A DNA stretch of 64,000 bases from Rotaria socialis. Lineage: Eukaryota > Rotifera > Eurotatoria > Philodinida > Philodinidae. This document shows, one piece after another, positions 46,701 through 59,900 of this stretch (its first letter is position 1; the number at the start of each line of letters is the position of its first letter). A program made the translations under genes and the position numbers. Below the pieces are notes generated by a model. It was not told the origin of the DNA, did no database searches, and saw only the letters and a program-made list of their open reading frames with translations. The stretch spans positions 62,001 through 126,000 of the forward strand of contig CAJNYU010000743.1 in the NCBI GenBank assembly GCA_905331475.1. The letters are read 5' to 3'.

Positions 46701-49700
46701 GATGGTGATGAAACCTTTGGTTTCGATTTTGAACGGCCACATGTTAAACAAGATCGTGCTGCATCATCAGTTGATTTTATTTTTTGCTCAGGTAATTTAG
46801 TTTCGATAGTGATAGCAGCTGCATTCGGAGCAGCTACAGTCGAAATAGGAGATTGAGTTTCACTGGAAAGGAAAAAAAATAGATTATTAAATTGACCAAT
46901 GGATTTTATTAGTTGAAAGAATTTATAAAAAAAAGCCTTCGTCTAAAACTTCTGACAAAACATCATATCATGTCATTAGTTTTACTTCTATAATATATTT
47001 TTAACTTCAGTTTTAGCTTTGATATAGATTCTTTTCCATAGAATATCTATTGTAGTTTCAATATTCTGATATATTGACTCATAAAAATCAGTATTGTGGT
47101 ACATCAAAACAATCTGGCACAGATACAACAATAGTAGTAATCACTGTTCTTGGCTAGAGTACTGTATACGTCTGTTTAGAATAAAGATGAATTAAATAAT
47201 TGTAATAATCCAATTAGCTGTACTTAATTTTAGTACATATAAAATAGTAGAACACATTTTTGAAAAATCCTTTACATTTAATGACCGCAAAAGAACTAAC
47301 TATTCGAATTAGAATGAAAGTTTTTCAAGAAAAATAACTTGCTTCATCGGATCTGTAGCCATTCATAATTAGAATGTATTCTCTGTTGAAGCTATTACTA
47401 TTATTACATCAGTGCTTCAACTTTATCATATTTTTGAAAATCATCCTCAATTAAACTGATATTAATATAGAAATGTAATTACTAGATCATTTTTCCAAAT
47501 CGACTAAGGGCAAGTGCTTCTTTTTTGTCTATAAAACAATCATCGCATAGAAACTGATTTATCATTCAACATGAAATGAATCGCAGTATATAGTGAATAA
47601 GCAATTTTACATGAGAAAAAAATGTGATTAGTCTACTAAAGAATGTTGCGTCTTGTAATTCAGTAGAAATTTATTGATTTAAAATTTTGTTGTTTGTTGT
47701 ATATACCATTTATACTCTGAAAAATCTATTAGTCAATAAATTAAATCAACAGTAAAGACCTTTATCGATTTGTTTCTACTGTATTAAATCTACTCATGAT
47801 TCAATTAACAAATCTGAAGTAATGCATTTCTTTTAAATTAATTTTCGAAACGAGAACGTTAAGTTGGCCTTGTCATATTTATATTATTATTATTGTTATT
47901 ATTTAAAAAAATACTCGATTATATTTTTTTATCTATCTATACTATTATTTTAATAAATATACATATAATATTTATGTTTCAAAAAAATGAAGAACTGATA
48001 GCATCTGTTTTTATAATCAAATTCAAAGAAGTACTTAAGAAACTTTTTACATCTTAACAGAGATTTGTCGTATATACAAAATTATCTTATCCTAATAACA
48101 TACTTTGTCATTTGTGTTGTAGCTAATGGCGTTGCTTCTTTATTCAAATGCGTCACTGTGTCATATGTCTGTTTGGTCGGAAGGCGTACCATCTGTTGTA
48201 ATAGAAAGAAAGAAAAATATGTAATAACAGAAAGCCATTAATCATCATACTTACATCACGTATAGCTGATGGAAATTCTGGTTTATCTAAATTGTCCAAA
48301 CCTTGTTTTTCAATTGTACAATAAAGTGAACGCACAACAGAATCAATAATAAATGCATTATGTTCATGTTCGACTGTTAATTTGTGTTGTAACTCAGAAT
48401 ATGTCGTTACTTTTTTATCTTTAATTAAATCAACTCCACGAGTCAAAATTTTTTCTAATGGTTTATGATCTGCTTTTGGATCATAATCAATTATAACTTT
48501 TGATATTTCACTTTCTAAACATGCTTTCAACTGGTCTTGTCTTGATATTAATTTTGAATGTATTTCATCATTCATTGTTATTTTATGTGCTAAATCATAT
48601 TTTAATTCTTCTTTTAATTCAGCAGTTGGTTGTAATATTTGAATGTCAGATAATGTCGAAGATTTTATTGTTGTTTTATCTAAAATTTCACTACCTAAAC
48701 CAGAACTGATGGATGGTAGCTGTTGAACATCTGCTATCATTGTCCCTGTACCAAATGTTGATGATGGATGAACATGTGATGAAACAATTGCTTCCAGGCC
48801 ACTATCAGAACGTGACTGAATTGATTCAGATACTGACTCCAACTCTTCCTGTTTATTAAATGAGAGATATGCATCCATTTTTGGTGGACCAGACAAGTCA
48901 AGTTCAGGAATATTTATAGCTGGCGCTTTGATTTCAAACGATGAAGATTTTTTAGCATCAGTAGAAACGTTCTAACCGAAAGAAACAAAATAAAGTAATG
49001 GCATGTTAGTTTATCTTAGATTGGCAAAGCTAATTATTCAAATGCAATTCAATAATGAAGGACTTATCTCAAATGTCACTTATCGGATTTCAGTGATTTT
49101 TTTGCCTATAGATATTCTCAAGTGTTGAAGTGAAATTCTAAAAATAGATTGGCCAGTTTTCTTTAGAGACGATTGACATTTAGTGGAATTTGACTTTTTA
49201 TATAGGCATGATAAAGAAACAAAGTTCAAGGAGTCTAATTATTTTTGCTGAAAGCCCTATAGAATATTGAAGCCATTTAGCATTCATAAAAAAATAAGTA
49301 AATTCTTTTTGAAATATTCAGCTCTTGACCAACATGAAAATTTTTGAAAAAGCATCAACAAAATTTCTTGTCTAATAGATCTATTCATAGAAACCATAAT
49401 AATCCAAATCGATTTTAGGTCTTCTATTTATTTACTGCATAATATATTGATGGGCGTAAAAAATAATCCTTGGAGCAGTATGAAACCATTTCATGAAGCT
49501 TTCTCCTATGTATTATTAAGTCAAATATATATGAGGAATCGAAATCTGATATGATATTTAATATATCAGGAATACCTCATGATAGTCGACATTACTGAGC
49601 ACTAAAAAGAGTAATTATCAGCTATAGAGAATTCCTTTATATTTGGACGTCGACCTTTTATAATAATACTGTACAAGAGCTACTCGATAAACATTGTAAG

Positions 49701-52700
49701 ATAGAATAACTAGTGTTTGATAATATCTTTTTCCTAGAACTCTCAGCGTTATCATTGACATTTTTTCTTCTATCAATTATCTCTTTTTGGAAAAGAGTAA
49801 ACAAATAAATATGAGAATAAGTAAACATAACAAAAAGAAGAAGAACAGCAAGGCTTTTTCGTCAATTCTATTTATTTCTATAAATTAATTTATCATTGTA
49901 TCAATAACTAACGAATTCTAAAAGATTTAGATATCGCTTTTAAATCTAACATCATGAGCTATATTCTATTGAGACTTGAAAAAGTTTTAATTCTCATTCA
50001 TCTATGAAACGGATTGTCTTCGTAATCGTTGCCAACAAAAAACAATTCTTAGATTATTATCAACAACGACTGAACGCTTTGCGAAACGGCAAATCTTAAT
50101 AATCTCAATAAGAACAATTTATAATAAAAGCTAATTTTCAAAGTAAAATCAGTTGAAAAAACTCATAAGAACGCTTATCTAGGAAATATTTCTAATGCAA
50201 TAAGGTTTCTTTAGAGCAAAAAAGTAATTTCATCACCGAAAGAGATTTGTTCTTGAATAAAAATAATGCTGAACTAGAATCAGTTTGTTCAATGTACTAG
50301 AAGATCTTGAATCTGCTGTGAACAAATACAGAAGGGCTCAGAAAAATTAGAATTTCTCCTCATTCTGTGCCTGCCGAAATCGATAGCATTATACCCATGA
50401 GAATAGTTGCTTTTGAATTGATTTACATCAAGGGATTTGTGAATATACACGTATATATGATCTTGAAAGTTGATGCAGAAAACGCTTTACTTTGTTTTTT
50501 ATGAATAGCAAAACTGTCAGAGAACTAATCGTCGATTCTTCTTCCCCCAAAGAGTTATCATCGCTGTAATGAGATTTTCTTCATAGATTAGCTATTCGCA
50601 TTTGACAACTCTTCGACATTTTGTTGTATGTAAACTAATTAAAGCTCGAACTTAGAAAGGATTTAATTAATAAAAGAAACTCTTTGCATTATGACTAAAG
50701 GAAGTTTTAGAAGTATTTTATTGTATTTTACCTTAATTTCTTTCACTTGTTGTACTTTTGTAATACTTGTTGAAACATCTGATTTGACTTCGGGTATTTC
50801 TTCTATTTGTTTTTCAATAGGAGAACTTTCAATAGGTAATTGCACTTGAATTTCCTCTTGTTTCCTAATTTCATACGATGGAGCATTTGTTTCAGTTTGA
50901 TTAACTGTTATTTTTTTATCTTGTACACGAACTATTGATAAAGAAATAGGTTCAATTGATGCTGGTGTCAAATTAATTGCTGGTAAATTATTCGATGGAG
51001 CACGTAATGATCCTTGTGTTTTTAATGTTGATGAAATATTTGATGATGAGATTGGTATATTTATTTCTGGTAAATTCGTTTTTGGTGCTTCAAGTGTTCG
51101 AGTTTTAGTTTTTTTAATATTTGCCTTGTTACTAAAACACGAACACAACGAAAGTGTTGAAGATCTTTTTGTTGGTTTCGATTTTGTTTCAATAAGAATA
51201 TTTTCTGATGTTTTTTGTGTTGAAAAATCATGACCGATGGTTACTGGAATCGTTGCAGATTTTGATAATGTAGAAGTAGGTTCCGAAGATGATAATGAAG
51301 AATTTAAATCAGCATATGTTTTATTCTAATTGAAAAAAAAAGAATTAAAATAAATTTTATTTTGAAAATAAAATTACTTCAATGACAACTGGAACATCGA
51401 ATGATTGATCTAAATTCTTGCCAGTTATTGCAGTTGTTTGTTCGATAGACGACAGAGTTGGAGTCACTTTTTCTGTTTGAGCAATAGAAACCGTTGTAAT
51501 CGATGATGGATCTTCAACAGTTGATACTATTACAATTTTTTCTTTAATTTGTTCCTGGGATGCAAATTGAAGATTGGGTAATTCAATATTTGGAACTTTG
51601 ATTTGATCAGAATTTGAGCCAATTAATTGTATATTATGTTCTGGCAACTGTAAATTAGGTATAGTTGTTAAATTAATAGCTGGTATATTGAACTCCGATG
51701 TTTGTTTGATCTGTCCAGTTGTCATATCAACTTCGGGTCGATTATATACTGGTAGTGGAATATCAAGTTTAGGTAAACTAGTTGATGGAATATGCAATGG
51801 ATCATCATCAGAATGATGTAATGAATTTATTTGAGTATTTGCAGTTAAATTACTTTCTATTGGCGGTAAATGAAGTGCTGGAATTTTAGATTTCTTTTTG
51901 CTCTGATGGCAAAATGATGAAAATAAACCGGATTTTTTATCGGTTTTTGATTTTTTTCCTTTCTTGACAGTTTTTGATGCATCTTGAATTTTGGTTTCTT
52001 TAGAATCCATACCTGGTAGAACATCGATGATGATTGGAGATATTTCGTCAGTTTCGACTTTTTCTTTAACGATTTTAGTTGATAGAAAATCCCCACTGGA
52101 CTTTTGCATATCAATGGTTGATGATATCATGGGCGCGTTCTTGATAGTCTGAAAATAACGAAAAAATATTCATATAAACGATCGATTCACGTACTTTTAT
52201 TTTATATAGAATAGAAACATGTGCTCTTCTCACTGGTTCTATTACATAAACTGAAATTTAGCTTGCAATTCTTTATCAGTCTATTATAATGAATACAAGG
52301 AAAGAATAAATTTTCTACTTCATCACGTTTTCTTTTTTAACCTCGTCAGTTTCTGCTTTTTTTTGTAATACGTGTATGCTCGTTATCATGTAAATTCCTT
52401 CATGCGTTTCTCTTAAAGAAATTAATACTGTATTGGTTGTAACTATGATGAAGTTGTTAAATAAGTAAAAAAATGGCGCTGTTTTATGTTGTACTCTACT
52501 AGATAGTTATGAATTAATAATTTTTATTGATCATATCCAACTAAGTTGTTGAATGAGTAAATGCAACTAATACATTTTCCATTATTTTATATTAAAATCA
52601 ACATTTGAGAATATGTAAAGATATTAAGCGATGTAAGAATATGAACCGTAGTAATGCTGACTGAATAATATTGACTAATGCAGTAGAACGTGACAAATAT

Positions 52701-55700
52701 GCTGAAGAATGTATTCGAACTACTCTATTATCGAAACATGTCACAATGAGGATATAATATCGCATTTAGATGTATCGTAAAGACTAACTTATTAAAGGTT
52801 TATGTCAATATCGATATTTAAGAACTCTTTTGCCTTCGAGATAAAATAAGAACTTTTCTTTCCTTAAAGAAAAAATTGATAGTTTAAAAAATGAAGAAAC
52901 ATAAAGTTGCATTCCACACTGAGAGATTTTCTTAATTTCTAGATACTAAAGCTATGAGAGAAAGTTATCAATTGTTCACAATTTTTTAACGAACTCTAAC
53001 TAGATTCGAAGTACTGAATGGTACTTTCACTTTAATCTCTTGGTCTAATTCATTAAAAATTGGACAGTTTATTATAATTATTCTTTAAAAATAACATCTT
53101 TCAAAAATGAAGAGCATGAATTACTTGATTTCGTTGAGATATATTGTTTGACATAATATTCAATGGGGCCTTAGTTAGTGAATGAAAAAAAAAAGATCAG
53201 TAACGTATAGAAATGAGTTAATGCTAACTAAATAGACTATTTCTCTAGACTTTACAATAAGTTATTCTTGCTACATATAGAGGAGAAAGATCAACATTAA
53301 AACGAATTAAATCTATTTCAATCAGATTGATTCAAGAATGCTTACTTCTACATCTGATTTCCCTTCAATTGATGATGCTGTTTGTTGAAATTCAATCGTA
53401 CGAGGAACATCATATGTATTACGATCTACTGTTGAATATTCGTGTTCTAATGGTGTTGAGGAAAGCGGCACAGGCTCGCTAGATGGTAATTGATAATGTG
53501 GTTCTTCAATTGAGCTTGTCGCTCTAATAGCCATGTCTGATGATACTGTTGGCTTGAAGGAATTCTATAGGAGGAAGAAACAGAAAGAATTAGTAGAAAA
53601 TAAGCTCAAAATTTTATTTTGAGTTTTACTTTGGGACTTTTTTCAAAAGTTCTTTCTCTGAATGTATCAATATTAACTTTAGAGAAAATGGATGCCTCTG
53701 TTGTGACTGGTTCATTTGTTGCTCTAGTTGGTAATGGTTCGTTTTTTGGGAATTCATAATGAGATTCTACAGTTGAAGATGATAATTTTACGTCTGTTAC
53801 TGTAGTAGGTGCTGTCGGTTTAGGAAGACTCTAGATCAATAGGAACATATAAAGTATAGAGTATTTCAGCAATTTATTTTCAATATTACCTCGGAACCTT
53901 TTTCAAATGTTCTATCTCGAAATGTATCAATATTGATTTGTGAGAAAATCGATGAGTCTTGCACAGCTGCAGCGATTGTTTTTACACTTGCTACAGGCGA
54001 TAGGACAGGCTCATTGGTTGGCGTTTCATAGTGAGATTCTTTAAGGGATGCTGTTACTTTGGCATCTCCTAAATCTGTACGTTCGATCGGCTTTGGAACA
54101 TTCTAAAAAAATGATGTGATAAAAATTTCAATGTTTCTGGGAATTATATTTTGCAATTTTACCTCAGAACCCTTTTCAAATGTTCGCTCTCTAAACGTAT
54201 CGATATTAACTTGAGAGAAAATCGATGCATCTTTTACGGATGGCTCAATGGTTTTCATAGTTGCTGCTAGCAATTGAACTGATCCATTCGTTGGTAATTC
54301 AGCACGGCATTCTTGATGCGATGATGCTACTGTTACATCTACATGTTCTATTGGTTTATGAACGATCTAGATAAATAGAAAATATATATTTTACAATCTG
54401 TGGGAAATAAATTTTCAATTTTACTTCAGAGCCCTTTTCAAATGTTCGCTCTCTAAACGTATCGATATTAACTTGAGAGAAAATCGATGCATCTTTTACG
54501 GATGGCTCAATGGTTTTCATAGTTGTTGCTAGCAATTGAACTGATTCATTCGTTGGTAATTCAACACGACATTCTTCATGAGATGGTGTTACTGTTACAT
54601 CTACATGTTCTATTGGTTTATGAACAATCTAAATAAGTAGAAAATATATATTTTACAATCTGTTGGAAATAAATTTTCAATTTTACCTCAGAACCCTTTT
54701 CAAGTGTTCGTTCCTTAAATGTATCGATGTTAACGTGAGCGAAAATCGATGCATCTTTTACGGATGATCCAATCGTTTTTATAGTTGTTGTTGGCAATTG
54801 GACAGGTACATTGGCTGGTATTTCGTAGTGAGATTCCTGAGGTTGTGGAGCTGTATTCAAATTTGTTGTTTCTATATGTTTTGTCGGTTGAGGGAGACTC
54901 TACAACAACAAAAAAATCATAATCTATCAAATGAAGACCAATGGAAGTTTTTCAATCTGAAAGTCACTCCAAGGTGTGAATCCAGTTCATATGATAGATA
55001 TCGGATAGATTGCAACATTCTAGATGGATGATTGATGTGAGAATTGTCTCAGAGAATTATAATAATTTTACAGAAACTTAAACCGGATATCATGACGTCT
55101 CGAAAGGGAGTCGAATGATGACACTGGAACGTGAAATCGAATTCACAGCTAGTTCTAATTGTAATTAGAGTGATGTCACGAAAGTTTTACGTTAGGAAAA
55201 TCTTCCCATTACAAGATATTTAAATCTACTAAAAACGTGCGATTCTCGAAACATTTGATGGCATTTGAATCATTTTAGGAAATTTAATATCTCGTGAAAG
55301 CAATATTGTTTTGAACTGGAGTGTTTGTGTAATATAACTGACAACAAAATCTCTTGACGTGTACAATTTCAGAGTGTCTTCTCGTCATTCGATTCTTCGT
55401 AGATATTATACTATAGACACAAGATCAACAAAAAAAACGGATGTCATTTTGCAGATAAAGAACTAATATTCAATTCCTATTCGTACTCTTAACATTATAT
55501 TTAGAGTTCTCTTCTATTTAGTATCAGAATATACACTGGTTGTTCAAGTTAGGAAAGTTTTCTCATGGTAAATTTTTACCTCGGAACCTTTTTGAAAAGT
55601 TCGATCTCTGAACGTGTCAATATTAACATTAGAGAATATGGATATATCTTTTATTGCTGAAAATTGTGATGGTGACTCAACAGTAGTTGTTGATATTGAT

Positions 55701-56601
55701 GATAGTGGTGCACTTGACGATGATTGATTATTAATTTCTACTTTTGACAATAATTTTTCACGTGCTGCTTCTGAACGATTTTCTGCTTGAGGAATATTCT
55801 AGAAATAAAAAAAAAATTCATAGTGTTTCAAAAATTTTGTTTTCTTTAGTTAGTATTAATTTATTACCTCCGAACCCTTTTCAAAATTTCTATCTCTAAA
55901 CACATCGATATTGACTCGAGGTAAAATAGCTTCGTTAGTTACAATCGAAGGTAATGCTGATGATTCATTAGTTTGTGCTGCTACAATTGTAGTTGATGAT
56001 AGATCTTCTTTTTTTTCTGGTTCAATTATTTTCTTATGTTCAATAGGTGCTTGAGCAGTTTCTGAAATAGTTTCTTTTTGTCTTTTATTTTCTTTAGATT
56101 TTTTTCCAAAGCACGATGCACACAAACTACCAGTTGATTTTGTTTTAGGTTTTTTTGCTTTATTCTCTTTGCCAATCGATAATGTTGGTAATGGTCCGGG
56201 TTGAACTAATTCAATATCTGGCAACTTAATAGCGGCTCCGCGTAAATCAATGTGTGCTCTTTTTTTTTGAATTGTCATTTCATCTGTTTTTGTTAGTGGA
56301 ATAATAATGTTTCTTTCTTCAGGTTGCACATCAACTGGTTCAATAACTGGTGATCTTGGTTCTAAATGAATGATAGGTTCATGTTCGATAACTTGAGATT
56401 TAAGAGTAATTGGTTCAGGTTCAGGCTCAGGTGCACTTGGTTGTTCGTATTCAGATATTGGTTTTGACTACACAGAAAAAGTAAAATTAATACGTAAGAA
56501 TACTATTGAAGAAAGAAAAAAAAAGGGTAAAGTAAAAGCAATTTGAGACGAATAAATACTAATTTAAAGCAACCGAAAAAAAGATATACTTATGTACAAG
56601 G

Positions 56602-56632
<31 letters not shown>

Positions 56633-56952
56633 AAACACTAATCCTTACGATTGGTAGAACGAATCGATTTTCAAAATCATTTGGTTTATAAGACATATCA
56701 AGACCAGGTCGATCTCGAAAGGTATCGATGTAAATACGTTTACCATCAGGTGTAACTGCGTAATCAATACTACATTTTTCGTGAGTAGGTTTCATGATTT
56801 TTTCAGGACTGCTTATTTGACAAACAACTACTGTTGGCTGAATAATTGCTTGACCTTGTTGTTCAGTTCCTGCTTTCGATTTTTTACTTCTAAAACAAGT
56901 TAAAAAACTACCATGACCACTTGATTTACGTTTTTTTATAGGTGCTTTTGTG

Positions 56953-56985
<33 letters not shown>

Positions 56986-59900
56986 GCAGACGAGGGTGTT
57001 GATGATAAATTTTCTTTAGGAACTGTTGCTGGAGTAGTTTCCGATGGACCAAGAGGAATAATTATTTCTGATTCTTGTTTTTGTTCAAATAAAATAGGTG
57101 ATGTTCGTTCATCATGAATATTTCTTTGTTTGGCTAGAAGATCTGATGAAAGTTGTTTGTCTTGAATTTGTATTATTGTTGTATCAGTTTTATAGCCTGG
57201 GTAATCAGGATTATATGTTGTTTGAGCTTCAACAAAAAGGCCGGGTTCTGGTGAATAGGCAATGATACGCGTTTGTTTTGGAAAGAAAAATGCATGTAAA
57301 ACTCTTGCTTGCTCTTTATGAATACCTAACGAATTTAAACGTGATACATCACTCGGATCTGCACTCTCTAAACGTAGTTCACGTGATAATATTGCTTGTC
57401 CAATAGTCTAAAAAGAAGAAATAAAAGAAATAAGTTAATAAAATAAAGAACAGCCAAAAGAAATATCTACGTACTTTATTGGATACATTATAATCTGATT
57501 TAATGATTTGAATTAAATCATGATTAAGCTCATATTTATTTAATTGTTCTTGTGTTGCTTTATCTAAATCAATTTTTTCATCTTCATGTAAATCACTTCG
57601 GGCAAGTGGTACAGGTATATCTTGATTGATTGGTTCGAATTCAATTTTTATTTTACTAGCTAAACTTTCGTGTGTTGCTGTTGTCATTGAATAGCCTGAA
57701 TCTGACTGACTAAAATCATTTATTGATGAATCTTTTGCATCATAAATTGGTAATGATGTACGTGCTATATCAAATTGTAATTGATCATATTGTTCTTTAT
57801 TACTGAGTATTGCTTCTGTTAATGAACGAAATTGTTTTTCATTGAAATCTAATGTTGGCTCAAATAATTGTTGCAATTGATAAACATGCGGCTCAGTTAG
57901 ATTTAATTTTTCAAATGGATTTGTTTCAGCAAGATTAATATCGGTTAGATATTCACCTGATCGCTGAACACGAATTAAATTTGATACTGATTGATCAGAT
58001 AACGGACGAAACAAATGTTTTATATGTTGTATTATATCATTTGATAAGCCTAATTTAGGATCTTCAACATCAATGTATTGATATGCAATCGCTTCAGCTA
58101 ATGTTATCGGTTTATGTGGAGATAAATCAGCAAGCATTTTTACTAACTGTTCTTCATTATAAATAGGTAACGATGGTTGAATATCGTCAGTCATATCTAC
58201 TTCTTTTTCAACTTGTTCATCATCATTAATAGCTGAAAAAGAAAATTGATATGTATATAATTTTTCTTTTCTTCTTCTTCGTTTTTTATTCCTATAGTTC
58301 AACTCTATTAGAAGTGCATATAAACGAATTGAAAAAGAAAAAAAAAACAAGGTTCCATTCATACGATAATGAACAAAGAATGCGTTTTAACAAATAATTC
58401 AATGCTCACAGCTAATAGTTTGATTTATATGAAGTGAATTGAAGTCTATTCAAACTTACCATGAGTATTAGAATATCGTCCCAGCGGCGTCCACCGACAC
58501 TTAAACAAAACATACCGCTGTCGAAATCTCATTGTGTTAACTGATATATTGTTCACTGAGTAGGCTGTTCTCATGTGTGAATGAACATTTTTTTCAGCTA
58601 TTCAATGATTTGTTCACCCGTCCTTAAATAAACACCTATGTCTACAGACATACATACGCATCTGTCGCCAATGTGTCTATTATTTATTCAGTGGTCGCGT
58701 CAAAATGAGGTTTATGCATCAATAAAAAACAATACATGACCTTTCGTTTAAGCGTCAAATTATGATCAAAATAGTAGGTCCGAACAAGAATACTTTCTTT
58801 CTCTGATTCTCACTGACGTCTCATTTTACTTTATCATATGCTAATTGGTCATGACATGAGCATCGATGTTCATCTTATGGATAATTAAAATGATCAGAAT
58901 ATCTATTAGTTTGGTTAGCTCTGTAGTTCTGTTTCATGTGGCTCTATGGGAAGGAAGAAAATGTTAAGACGATTAACCGCCAGCTATGGCACGCACATAT
59001 TCTACGTATGCAATGAACCATAATGATGCAACTATAAATAGAAACGAGAAAAAAGATCTGATGGAAAGCGTATGGCTATTATCTATTTCTGTCTCAATTT
59101 ATCTATATGAAGAAGATGCATACGGGAAGATCATCTACTAGTTACGCGCAGTTGATATTATGTTAAGGAAAAGTCAAGTTGACATCAAGGTTAATATCGT
59201 GCATTCATTTATCCCTCGATCAATCAAACAGATATTATATCTCGATAAAGTCGAGAGCTGAAGATGAGTATAGGAAAAAATTGTTGATCACATAATGCAT
59301 TGATTGGATTCCTACATACCTTCTACAACTTGTTCTTCTTGATTAGTTTCGTGTAACTGTTCCACTGTATTGATTATATTATCAACAGACTGTTGTACAA
59401 TAATTGCAGCGTTTGTTTGATCATCTCGTTCATGTTTATATTTTTCTACAATAGTTACATAATCAGAATTTTCTTGTATATTTCCAATATCGTTCTCATG
59501 ATGAATTGTTGAAAATGTATTTAATAAATGTGCTTGTTTAGTAGTAAATAAACTTTCATATGTATTAACCATTGGGTGTATGATGGAATCAGTCGGTAAA
59601 TAATTTGTATATTCTTCATTGAATTGTTCAAACATTTGTGCCCACGATGAACAACGGTCATAACGTAATAAATCTAGAATTCTTGATGAAATTTTTCGAC
59701 CTTTTAAATCTTGTTCATCCGATGTAAAGAATTTTGATGGAGAAAATATTTTTGAATGTATATATTCAATTAATAGAAACTTTTTATCGATAATTAATTG
59801 TTTTATGTCTGATGATATTAACTGTTGGCCTTGAATTTGTGTATCAATAGTTGATTTGAACACTGGTGTTGTTTCATATGAAATTTTAGGTTTTTCTTCC

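Noticed and set aside
48500..48709. Plus-strand frame of 69 codons
   Set aside because: Antisense shadow of exon 15 of the giant gene.
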